DNA of 64,000 nucleotides, from NCBI RefSeq assembly GCF_002911665.1, contig NZ_MTBP01000004.1, forward strand, positions 310,001 through 374,000. Reading direction: 5' to 3'. The notes under the pieces were generated by a model, which saw nothing but the letters and a program-made list of their open reading frames with translations, made no database searches and was not told the origin of the DNA. Of the stretch, positions 1 to 7,719 are shown piece by piece. Position 1 is the first letter of the stretch. Each line of letters opens with the position of its first letter. A program made the position numbers and the translations under genes. Origin of the DNA: Actinomadura rubteroloni. GTDB lineage: Bacteria > Actinomycetota > Actinomycetes > Streptosporangiales > Streptosporangiaceae.

Positions 1-1
1 C

Positions 2-88
2 CTGGACGCCGGGCGGATGCGCGTCGCCGTGCTCGTGGTGGTCGGCACGTCGGCGGTGACCCTGATCGTGCGTAGCCTGGTCGGGTGA
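2..88 (+). CDS. C-terminal end of a membrane protein (partial)
   Basis: Only the last 28 residues are in the window. They end in a strongly hydrophobic stretch (VAVLVVVGTSAVTLIV) followed by RSLVG, which looks like the final transmembrane helix of a multi-pass protein. TauE/SafE-type permeases end in a similar way, but nothing here proves that family. The TGA at 86-88 overlaps the GTG start of the next gene (GTGA), so the two genes are probably cotranscribed and translationally coupled. Confidence 0.55.
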   Translation: MDAGRMRVAVLVVVGTSAVTLIVRSLVG

Positions 89-660
89 CTCCCCCCACCA
101 AGGCCGAGATCGCCGCCGCCCACGGCCGGTTCGTCCCGGACGTCCTGCCCGCCCCCGGCGAGCCCCTGCACGTCCTGTTCAGCGGGATCAACCCCGGCCT
201 GTACTCGGCCGCGACCGGGCTGCACTTCGCGCGTCCCGGCAACCGCTTCTGGCCCGCCCTGCACCGCTCGGGCTTCACGCCCCGCCAGTTCGCGCCCGCC
301 GAGCAGCACCTGCTGCCCCCGCTCGGCCTCGGCATCACCAACATCGCGCCGCGCGCCACCGCCCGCGCCGACGAGCTGACCGACGAGGAACTGCGCGCGG
401 GCGCCGAACGCCTCGCCGCGCTCGTCGCCGAGCACGCGCCGCACTGGATCGCCATCGCGGGCGTCACGGCCTACCGGACGGCGTTCGGCCGCCCCCGCGC
501 GAAGATCGGCCCGCAGGAGGAGCGCGTCGGGAATGCGCGCCTGTGGATCCTGCCGAACCCGAGCGGCCTCAACGCGGGCTGGACATTGGAGCCCTCGCCC
601 CGCGCGTTCCGCGGCTCGCTCGTCGCCGAGTTCGCCCGGCTGCGCGCCGCCGCCGGCTAG
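85..660 (+). CDS. mug: G/U mismatch-specific DNA glycosylase (Mug family)
   Basis: This 191-residue protein belongs to the Mug/TDG branch of the uracil-DNA glycosylases, which remove uracil or ethenocytosine opposite guanine during base-excision repair. The first active-site motif GINPG is at residues 34-38, where the Asn activates the water, and the second motif NPSGLN is at 158-163. Length and motif spacing fit a single-domain enzyme. The GTG start overlaps the stop of the upstream membrane-protein gene. The stop meets the convergent ASCH gene head-on: the tetranucleotide CTAG at 657-660 supplies TAG to both strands. Confidence 0.88.
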   Translation: MTPPTKAEIAAAHGRFVPDVLPAPGEPLHVLFSGINPGLYSAATGLHFARPGNRFWPALHRSGFTPRQFAPAEQHLLPPLGLGITNIAPRATARADELTDEELRAGAERLAALVAEHAPHWIAIAGVTAYRTAFGRPRAKIGPQEERVGNARLWILPNPSGLNAGWTLEPSPRAFRGSLVAEFARLRAAAG

Positions 661-1097
661 GGCACGCGCGGCACGGCCGCCGCCGCGAGCATCGCCCGGA
701 CCTCGGCGATCAGCGTCGCGGTCGGCTCCCAGAGGTCCGTGCGGCCGAGCGCCACGATCGGCCGGGGGAGCGGCCGGACGTCCCCGAGCTGCCAGTGGTA
801 GGCGTCGTCGTCGGCCCACGGCCCGCACCGGCACACGCCGAGCCCCCGCGCCGCGCTGGCGCAGACGCCGGTCAGCTCGGCGACCGCGATGACGGCCCCG
901 ATCGTCGCCAGCGGGTCGCGCGGGTTCCAGCCCGCGCTCTGCACCAGCGGCGAGTCGCACGCCTTCAGGTCCACCCGCATGGACGCGTGGACGAGCAGCG
1001 GCCCCCGGTAGGCGGTCGGCACCGGCTGGTTGGAGACGGGCTTGCCGCCGCGCGCGATGGCGAAGGCCCACGGCTGCTGGACACTGATCGCCTGCAC
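657..1097 (-). CDS. ASCH-domain protein
   Basis: The 146-residue product begins VQAISVQQPWAFAIARGGK and continues with YRGPLLVHAS, the layout of an ASCH domain (a PUA-like beta-barrel thought to bind RNA or modified nucleotides). The C-terminal YHWQL and VALGRTDLWEP stretches are also typical. I chose the GTG at 1097 because GGAGGTG lies about seven bases upstream and the domain starts at once. An upstream extension would be low-complexity. The substrate is unknown. The gene is convergent with the mug-like gene and shares its stop tetranucleotide. Confidence 0.7.
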   Translation of the reverse strand: MQAISVQQPWAFAIARGGKPVSNQPVPTAYRGPLLVHASMRVDLKACDSPLVQSAGWNPRDPLATIGAVIAVAELTGVCASAARGLGVCRCGPWADDDAYHWQLGDVRPLPRPIVALGRTDLWEPTATLIAEVRAMLAAAAVPRVP

Positions 1098-1229
1098 GCG
1101 GGCACCTCCGGGGCTGGACGGGCCGCCGTCCACGGGCACGGGGCCGGAAAGATAAGGCAAAACGCTCCGGCCGGCGGGGACGGTGTGTCCGTTGGGAAAG
1201 GTCACGTCGGAAAATCACTTCCGAACGGC

Positions 1230-1250
1230 AAATCATGCATAAGATGATTT
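1230..1250. promoter_or_regulatory. 7-bp inverted repeat, AT-rich, upstream of the ASCH gene
   Basis: AAATCAT and ATGATTT are perfect inverted copies separated by seven bases (GCATAAG), in an otherwise very GC-rich 320-bp gap (1098-1418) between the ASCH gene and idi. The gap holds no convincing gene. The repeat lies about 130 bases upstream of the ASCH start and could be an operator or a small hairpin. Confidence 0.3.
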
Positions 1251-1418
1251 CTCACACCTTACGTGTCCCTGGCAAGAGGGCGCACCCCACCGCCGTCCCC
1301 CGAGCGGTGCCGAAAAACCCTTCGCCCCGCCGCTCCCGCCGTCGATTCACCGACGGCCCCGGCCGTCCGCCCGGCGCCCCGGACGGACGGCGCGAAGCCC
1401 CCGCTCCTCAGCCCGCGC

Positions 1419-1994
1419 TCACCACAGGACGGCGGGCGGCAGGCCCCCCGTCCCCGGGTCGGGCCACTGGGCGGGCGGGCCGAGCGGGACGAGTTCGGCC
1501 ATCTGCAGCCGGTACCACGGCGACGACTCCGGACGCCCGACGAGCGCGACGCACTCGTCCCACGGCCACCACTGGGCGTCCTCCACCTCGTCGGGGTTGG
1601 GCCGGACGCCGGTCCCGGCGGTGGTGACGCGCACGACCGGGCAGCGCTCGTACTCGACCGTCCCGTCCTCCGCCACGGCGCGGTAACGGAAGGCGGGAAG
1701 AACCGGCGTGATCGTGTCCGGGGTCACGCCCAGCTCCTCGCCGAGCCGCCGGGCGACCGCGGCGCGCAGCCGCTCGCCGGGCGCGGGGTGGCCGCAGCAG
1801 CTCCCCGTCCAGACGCCCGGGAAGGTCTTCTTGCCGAGCGCCCGCCGGGTGATGAGGACGCGCCCCGCCGGGTCCGTCACGTAGGCCGAGAACGCCAGGT
1901 GGTACGGCGTCTCCTGGTGGTGACTCGCGAGCTTGGGCGCGGTTCCGACCGCTTCGTCCGCCTCGTTCAGCAGAACGATTTCTTCTACGTCCAT
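1419..1994 (-). CDS. idi: Isopentenyl-diphosphate delta-isomerase, type I
   Basis: Interconverts isopentenyl and dimethylallyl diphosphate, the step after the MEP pathway. The 191-residue Nudix-fold protein has the TGSCCGHP motif with the catalytic cysteine near residue 67, a Nudix-type box (RRLGEELGV) and the YERCP segment carrying the catalytic acid. Length matches E. coli Idi (about 182). It is divergent from dxs, with about 150 bp between the starts, so the two MEP-linked genes could share a control region. Confidence 0.93.
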   Translation of the reverse strand: MDVEEIVLLNEADEAVGTAPKLASHHQETPYHLAFSAYVTDPAGRVLITRRALGKKTFPGVWTGSCCGHPAPGERLRAAVARRLGEELGVTPDTITPVLPAFRYRAVAEDGTVEYERCPVVRVTTAGTGVRPNPDEVEDAQWWPWDECVALVGRPESSPWYRLQMAELVPLGPPAQWPDPGTGGLPPAVLW

Positions 1995-2147
1995 ATGCGT
2001 TCCCCGACCTGATCGTTGTTATGCGGATGATGTGTGGTGATCCCGGCGGTGCGACGGCCGAGGCCACCGCGCGGACGTGACCGGACTAAACTCGAAACGG
2101 CCCGACGAACAGAGGCCGACGAGGCCCTGCTGGAGGAGTTGAAACGC

Positions 2148-4073
2148 GTGACCCTGCTGGAGTCGATCAAAGGTCCGCGCGACCTCAAACGACTGGACGC
2201 CACGCAACTGCCTCATCTCGCGGCGGAGATACGCGAGGCCCTGGTGAGCGCCGTCGCCAGGACGGGCGGCCACCTCGGACCCAACCTCGGGGTCGTCGAG
2301 CTGACGATCGCCCTGCACCGCGTCTTCACCTCGCCGCACGACAAGATCCTCTTCGATACCGGTCACCAGGCCTACGTTCACAAGATGCTGACCGGGCGCC
2401 ACGACTTCACGGACCTCCGTCGGCGCGGCGGCCTTTCGGGCTACCCGAGCCGGGCCGAGTCCGAGCACGACCTGATCGAGAACTCCCACGCCTCGACCGC
2501 GCTGTCCTACGCCGACGGCCTGGCCAAGGCGTTCCAGCTCCGCGGCGAGACCGACCGGGCCGTGGTCGCCGTCGTCGGCGACGGCGCGCTCACCGGCGGC
2601 ATGTGCTGGGAGGCGCTGAACAACATCGCGGCGGGCGTGGACCGGCCGGTCATCATCGTCGTCAACGACAACGGCCGCTCCTACTCGCCGACGATCGGCG
2701 GGCTCGCCAGCCACCTCGCGGGGCTGCGCGTCACCCGGGGCTACGAGCAGGCCCTGGACCTGATCAAGAAGACCGTCCCGCGCGCTCCGGTCGTCGGGCA
2801 CGCCGCCTACGAGGCGCTGCACGGCATCAAGAAGGGCCTCAAGGACGTCCTGCAGCCGCAGGCGATGTTCGAGGACCTCGGCATGAAGTACGTCGGCCCG
2901 ATCGACGGCCACGACGCGGCGGCCGTCGAGGACGCGCTGCGCCGCGCCCGCGACTTCGGCCGCCCGGTGATCGTCCACGCGATCACCCAGAAGGGCCGGG
3001 GCTACGCGCCCGCCGAGAACGACACCGAGGACTGCATGCACGGCGGCGGCGCGTTCGACCCCGCCACCGGCCGGTCCGTCAGCAAGGGCGGCGGCCCGTC
3101 CTGGACGTCGGTGTTCGGCGCCGAGATGGTCGAGATCGGGGCGGAACGGTCCGACGTCGTCGCGATCACCGCCGCGATGCTGCACCCGGTCGGGCTCGCG
3201 CCCTTCGCCGAGGCCTACCCCGACCGCGTCTACGACGTCGGCATCGCCGAGCAGCACGCCGCCACGTCCGCCGCGGGCCTGGCCGCCGGCGGCCTGCACC
3301 CGGTCGTCGCGCTGTACGCCACGTTCCTGAACCGCGCGTTCGACCAGGTCCTCATGGACGTCGCGCTGCACCGCCTGCCCGTCACGTTCGCGCTGGACCG
3401 CTCGGGCGTCACCGGCGACGACGGCGCCAGCCACAACGGCATGTGGGACCTGTCGATCCTGAACCTGGTGCCGGGCCTGCGGATCGCGGTGCCGCGCGAC
3501 GGGGCGCGGCTGCGCGAGCTGCTGCGCGAGTGCGTCGCCGTCGCGGACGGCCCGACCGCCGTCCGCTACCCCAAGGGCGCCGCCGCCGACGACCTGCCCG
3601 CCCTGGAGCGGATCGGGGCGCTGGACGTCCTCGCCCGGCACGACGGCACCAACGGCATGCGGGTGCTGCTGGTCGCGGCGGGCTCGATGGCGACGACGGC
3701 GGTCGCGGCGGCCGAGCTGATCGCCGCGCAGGGCATCGGCGTCACCGTCGTCGACCCGCGCTGGGTGAAGCCGCTGGACGACGCGCTGGTCGCGCTGGCC
3801 GCCGAGCACTCGCTCGTCGCGGTCGTGGAGGACAACGGCCGCACCGGCGCCGTCGGCGACGCGGTGGCGCGGCTGCTGCGCGACCACGGCAACGACGTGC
3901 CCGTCCGGACGTTCGGCATCCCGCAGGAGTTCCTGGACCACGCGTCGCGGGCGCAGATCCTCGCCGACCTCGGGCTGACCCCGCAGGGCCTCGCCCGGGA
4001 CGTCACCGAGGCCGCCACCCGGCTCGCCGACACCGGGGAGGACAGCGAGCGCGCGTCGGCCGCCCACGAGTGA
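2148..4073 (+). CDS. dxs: 1-deoxy-D-xylulose-5-phosphate synthase
   Basis: First enzyme of the MEP pathway; condenses pyruvate with glyceraldehyde-3-phosphate using thiamine diphosphate. The 641-residue product has the N-terminal TPP-binding motif (GDGALTGG followed by NDN), the LDRSGVTGDDG block of the transketolase domain, and the C-terminal domain with VVEDNGRTGAVG. I chose the GTG at 2148, which gives MTLLESIKGPRDLK; GGAGGAG sits nine bases upstream and the length is exactly typical. The frame is open to 2034, but that extension lacks a ribosome site and homology. Divergent from idi. Confidence 0.95.
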   Translation: MTLLESIKGPRDLKRLDATQLPHLAAEIREALVSAVARTGGHLGPNLGVVELTIALHRVFTSPHDKILFDTGHQAYVHKMLTGRHDFTDLRRRGGLSGYPSRAESEHDLIENSHASTALSYADGLAKAFQLRGETDRAVVAVVGDGALTGGMCWEALNNIAAGVDRPVIIVVNDNGRSYSPTIGGLASHLAGLRVTRGYEQALDLIKKTVPRAPVVGHAAYEALHGIKKGLKDVLQPQAMFEDLGMKYVGPIDGHDAAAVEDALRRARDFGRPVIVHAITQKGRGYAPAENDTEDCMHGGGAFDPATGRSVSKGGGPSWTSVFGAEMVEIGAERSDVVAITAAMLHPVGLAPFAEAYPDRVYDVGIAEQHAATSAAGLAAGGLHPVVALYATFLNRAFDQVLMDVALHRLPVTFALDRSGVTGDDGASHNGMWDLSILNLVPGLRIAVPRDGARLRELLRECVAVADGPTAVRYPKGAAADDLPALERIGALDVLARHDGTNGMRVLLVAAGSMATTAVAAAELIAAQGIGVTVVDPRWVKPLDDALVALAAEHSLVAVVEDNGRTGAVGDAVARLLRDHGNDVPVRTFGIPQEFLDHASRAQILADLGLTPQGLARDVTEAATRLADTGEDSERASAAHE

Positions 4074-4111
4074 GCCGGTGCCCCGCGGGACGGACGCGTC
4101 CTGTGGGCCCC

Positions 4112-4477
4112 TCACACGCCCTCGGCGGCGCTGAGCCGCCAGGAGTGGGTCACGGACGCGGCGGCGGTGCCGAGGTCGCGTCCGGAGTACGTCCAGTGCC
4201 CGCGCAGCCGCCAGGGGCGTCCCGCGCCGTCCTGGACGAACACCTGCAGCTCGAAGCGGGCGTCGTGGGACCGGATCACCCCGGCCGCGTCGACGGAGGC
4301 GCGCAGGTCGGGCTCGCCGGCGCACCGCACGCCCATGACGCGCGTGCCCGCGTCCTGGCGCAGCAGGCCCCGGGTCAGGTCGCCGACCAGCACGGCGACG
4401 TAGTCCGGGCCGAGCCAGCGCAGGTCGGGCAGCGCGGCGGGCGGCGGGAATCCGAACAGCTCTGGACCGTCGGTCAC
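4112..4477 (-). CDS. Hypothetical protein, about 121 residues
   Basis: I do not recognise this protein. It starts MTDGPELFGFPPPAALPDL (the GTG at 4477 was chosen; a further GTG at 4513 is possible) and has a C-terminal half rich in beta-type segments (RFELQVFV, RLRGHWTYSGRD). No membrane helix, signal peptide or catalytic motif is visible. It lies downstream of fprA on the same strand with about 150 bases between, and is convergent with dxs. Codon usage is that of a real gene of this genome. Confidence 0.55.
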   Translation of the reverse strand: MTDGPELFGFPPPAALPDLRWLGPDYVAVLVGDLTRGLLRQDAGTRVMGVRCAGEPDLRASVDAAGVIRSHDARFELQVFVQDGAGRPWRLRGHWTYSGRDLGTAAASVTHSWRLSAAEGV

Positions 4478-4626
4478 ACGCGCACCGTAGCGCCCTGGTG
4501 CGGTCCACGTCACATGTTCGGCGCTGGCGCGTCCCCGTCCGGTCGTGATCGGCCGTGGATCGGTCGGCTGGACGGGCCTTTCGCCGACCGATCAACGGTG
4601 GTGGCGGGCGTGTCGCCGTCCGCCGC

Positions 4627-5976
4627 TCAGGACGGAGCGCAAGCGGCGCGCATGGCGTCCCAGCGGGCGAGCTTCACGCGCTCTCCGCGGCCGAGCGAGC
4701 GGGCCAGTTCCTGCTCGGCCGCGTCGAGGTTCAGCCAGTCCCGGTAGGCGACCGTGGCGAGGCCGCGCTCGGCGAGCAGGTCCTCGACGGTGCGGACGGG
4801 CGCGGCGGGCCGCTCTTTCTCCAGGTCGGCGAGCAGGCGGGCGACGGTCTCGGCCGCGTCGGACTTGTTGGTGCCGACGACGCCGGTCGGGCCGCGCTTG
4901 ACCCAGCCCGCGACGTACTCGCGGGGGACGGGCGTGCCGTCCGGGCCGAGGACGCGCCCGGCGTCGTTCGGGACGATGGACGCGCGCTCGTCGAACGGCA
5001 CGCCCGGCAGCGGGACGCTCTGGTACCCGACAGAGCGCAGCACGAGCCCGGCGGGCAGCGTCTCGAACTCCCCGGTGCCGACGACGCGCCCGGCGCCGTC
5101 CGGGCGGGTGCGCTCCAGCCGCAGCGCCTCCACGCGGCCGTCGCCGAGGATCTCGACAGGTGCGCGCCAGAACCGCACGTCGATGCGGCGCGGCCGGTCC
5201 GCCGGCGGCTCGCCCGTCCACCCGGCGAGGACGGCGAGGTTGCCGCGCACCTTGCGGTCCCGCTCGGCGTGCGCCGTGTCGGCCGGGTCGAGGGCGAGGT
5301 CGGCGGGGTCGACGCGGATCCCGGCGCCGGGCAGTTCGCCCAGCTCCCGGGCCTCCTTGGTGGTGAACTTGGCCTGCGCGGGGCCGCGCCGCCCGATGAG
5401 GTGGACGCGGCGGACGCGGCTGGCGGCCAGGACGTCGAGCACCTGCTCGGGCACGTCGGTGGAGCGCAGTTCGTCGGCGGACTTGGCGAGGATCCGCACG
5501 ACGTCCACGGCGACGTTGCCGACGCCGATCACCGCGACGTCCTCCACGTCGAGGTCGAAGGCGTGGTCGGCGGCGTCGGGGTGGCCGCAGTACCAGTTGA
5601 CGAAGTCGGTGGCGGCGACGCTGCCGGGCAGGTCCTCGCCGGGGACGCCGAGGCGCCGGTCCACCATCGCGCCGGTCGCGTAGACGACGGCGTCGTAGCA
5701 GCTCAGCAGGTCCTCACGGGTGACGTCCGTGCCGAGTTCGAGGCAGCCGAGGAACCGGACGGCGTTGTCCTCCAGGACGCGCTGGAGGTAGCGGGCGATC
5801 GACTTGATCGAGGTGTGGTCGGGGGCGACGCCGTACCGGACGAGGCCGTACGGCGTCGGGAGCCGGTCGATGACGTCGACGCGGACCGTCCCCCCGGACT
5901 GCTTGACGAGTGCTTCGGCGGAGTAGAGCCCAGCCGGGCCCGACCCGATGACTGCGACGCGCACAGGATCCACCAT
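4627..5976 (-). CDS. fprA: FAD-dependent ferredoxin/ferredoxin-NADP+ reductase (FprA-like)
   Basis: An adrenodoxin-reductase-type flavoprotein that moves electrons between NADPH and ferredoxin, for instance toward P450s. The 449-residue product has an N-terminal FAD-binding Rossmann motif (VAVIGSGPAGLYSAE), the family segment TPYGLVRYGVAPDH, a second dinucleotide motif (VAVIGVGNVAVDVVR) and HLIGRRGPAQAKFT, a hallmark of this group. The C-terminal GWVKRGPTGVVGTNK segment also matches FprA. The start at 5976 (MVDPVRVAVIG) is preferred; an ATG five codons upstream is possible. It appears to be a single-gene unit. Confidence 0.9.
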   Translation of the reverse strand: MVDPVRVAVIGSGPAGLYSAEALVKQSGGTVRVDVIDRLPTPYGLVRYGVAPDHTSIKSIARYLQRVLEDNAVRFLGCLELGTDVTREDLLSCYDAVVYATGAMVDRRLGVPGEDLPGSVAATDFVNWYCGHPDAADHAFDLDVEDVAVIGVGNVAVDVVRILAKSADELRSTDVPEQVLDVLAASRVRRVHLIGRRGPAQAKFTTKEARELGELPGAGIRVDPADLALDPADTAHAERDRKVRGNLAVLAGWTGEPPADRPRRIDVRFWRAPVEILGDGRVEALRLERTRPDGAGRVVGTGEFETLPAGLVLRSVGYQSVPLPGVPFDERASIVPNDAGRVLGPDGTPVPREYVAGWVKRGPTGVVGTNKSDAAETVARLLADLEKERPAAPVRTVEDLLAERGLATVAYRDWLNLDAAEQELARSLGRGERVKLARWDAMRAACAPS

Positions 5977-6018
5977 GCGGGCATTGTGCACAGGCCCGCA
6001 GCGTCACCGCACCCCGGG

Positions 6019-7548
6019 TCACCCGACCGGGTCGATGGGAGACGTGCCGCTCAGCGGGTCGGCGGGGGTGGCGGCGGGGGTGCGCGCGAGCCCCACACGG
6101 CTGTGCCGGTAGCCGTACGCGAGATACAGGACGGTCCCGAGGACCATCCAGGCGACGAACCGCAACCATGTCTCCAGGGGAAGGTTGAGCATCACGAAGA
6201 GACACCCGAGCATGGCGAGGGCGGGCACCACCGGGACGAACGGCGCGCGGAACGCCCGGTGCAGGTCGGGACGGGTGCGGCGCAGGACCACCACGCCCAC
6301 CGACACCAGGCAGAACGCGAAGAGCGTCCCGATGTTGACGAGTTCGGCGAGCTTGGCGAGCGGGATGAAGCCCGACAGCACCGCGACGACCGCGCCCATG
6401 AGGATCGTGGAGCGGTAGGGCGTGCCGAACCGGGGGTGGACGGTGGCGAGCCAGGGGGGCAGCAGGCCGTCCCGGCTCATCGCGAAGAACACCCGGCTCT
6501 GCCCGAGCAGCAGGATGAGCACGACGGTGGTGAGGCCCGCGACGGCGCCGATGCTGATGATCGTCGCGAACCCGGGGTGGCCGACGGACCGGAACGCGTC
6601 CGCGAGCGGCGCGTCCGCGCTGAGCTGTTTGTAGTTCTGCATCCCGACGACGACGAGCGACACGACCGCGTAGAGGACGGCCGTGACGATGAGCGAGCCG
6701 ATGAGCCCGATCGGGACGTCGCGCTGGGGGTTGCGGGCCTCCTCGGCGGCGGTCGCGACGACGTCGAACCCGATGTAGGCGAAGAACACGACGGCGACGG
6801 CGGCGAAGATCCCGAGCCAGCCGAACGCGACCGGCGGCATCCCGAACAGGACCTGGATCAGCGGCGCCCCGCCGCCCGACACCGAACCGGTGGACTTCTC
6901 CGGCGGGATGAACGGCTTGTAGTTGGCGCCCTTGACGAAGAACAGCCCGGCGATGATCACGAGGAAGACCACCGCGACCTTGATGCCGACGACGACCGCG
7001 TTGACCCGCGAGGACACCTTGGTGCCGGTGACCAGCAGGATCGTGACGGCGAAGACCAGCAGGATCGCCGGGACGTTGACGACGCCGCCGTGCTCGCCGG
7101 GCGGATGGCTGATCGCTGCGGGCAGCGGCGCCCCGATGGTGTCCAGCAGGGACGCGGCGTACCCGGACCAGCCGACGGCGACGACGGCCGCGCCGAGGGC
7201 CAGTTCGAGGATGAGGTCCCAGCCGATGATCCAGGCGGGGAACTCGCCGAGCGTGGCGTAGGAGAACGTGTAGGCCGACCCGGCGACCGGGACGGTCGAG
7301 GAGAACTCGGCGTAGCAGAGGGCGGCGAGGCCGCAGACGACGGCGGCGAGGATGAAGGAGATCGCGACGGCGGGCCCGGCCTTCTCCTTGGCGACCTGGC
7401 CGGTGAGGACGAAGATCCCGGTGCCGATGATGACGCCCACGCCGAAGACGGTCAGGTCGAGCGCCGAAAGATCGCGGCGGAGCCGGTGCTCGGGCTCCTC
7501 GGTGTCGCGGATCGACTGTTCGACCGTCTTGGTGCGCAGGAGTTGCAC
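6019..7548 (-). CDS. APC-superfamily amino-acid permease (CAT-like)
   Basis: A 509-residue integral membrane protein with about 12-14 hydrophobic segments. It begins VQLLRTKTVEQSIRDTEE, the cytoplasmic lead-in of cationic amino-acid transporter-like permeases, followed by the first-helix motif GVGVIIGTGIFVLTG that forms the substrate site. Later segments (GFDVVATAAEEARNPQRD) carry the conserved intracellular loop. I chose the GTG at 7548 because AAGGAGG lies five bases upstream; an open extension to 7689 would start inside the fad terminator region. The exact substrate cannot be read from sequence. Confidence 0.85.
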   Translation of the reverse strand: MQLLRTKTVEQSIRDTEEPEHRLRRDLSALDLTVFGVGVIIGTGIFVLTGQVAKEKAGPAVAISFILAAVVCGLAALCYAEFSSTVPVAGSAYTFSYATLGEFPAWIIGWDLILELALGAAVVAVGWSGYAASLLDTIGAPLPAAISHPPGEHGGVVNVPAILLVFAVTILLVTGTKVSSRVNAVVVGIKVAVVFLVIIAGLFFVKGANYKPFIPPEKSTGSVSGGGAPLIQVLFGMPPVAFGWLGIFAAVAVVFFAYIGFDVVATAAEEARNPQRDVPIGLIGSLIVTAVLYAVVSLVVVGMQNYKQLSADAPLADAFRSVGHPGFATIISIGAVAGLTTVVLILLLGQSRVFFAMSRDGLLPPWLATVHPRFGTPYRSTILMGAVVAVLSGFIPLAKLAELVNIGTLFAFCLVSVGVVVLRRTRPDLHRAFRAPFVPVVPALAMLGCLFVMLNLPLETWLRFVAWMVLGTVLYLAYGYRHSRVGLARTPAATPADPLSGTSPIDPVG

Positions 7549-7647
7549 CGCGCCCTCCTTCGTCCTGGGACCGCCGTCGCAGTCTTGATCACCCGAGGAA
7601 GGAGGGCCAAACGTCGACACGACCGGAACGCGGCGATATGACGGGAA

Positions 7648-7678
7648 AGAGGCGTTCCGCTGATGGCGGAACGCCTCT
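7648..7678 (-). terminator. Rho-independent terminator after the fad operon
   Basis: A perfect 13-bp stem (AGAGGCGTTCCGC / GCGGAACGCCTCT) with a 5-base loop lies 42 bases beyond the stop of the FadB-like gene. There is no real U-tract, which is common in actinomycetes. It sits between the fad operon and the permease start. Confidence 0.75.
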
Positions 7679-7719
7679 CTCTCGTGCAAATCAGCGCCGT
7701 TTTGATGGCGCTATGACCG

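Noticed and set aside
2019..4595. An 858-codon minus-strand open frame
   Set aside because: Antisense to dxs, with shadow composition and no domain.
4555..7641. A 1,028-codon plus-strand open frame
   Set aside because: It runs antisense to the FprA-like and permease genes, which have clear motifs. High-GC antisense frames rarely meet stops; this one has highly repetitive Arg/Asp/Gly composition.
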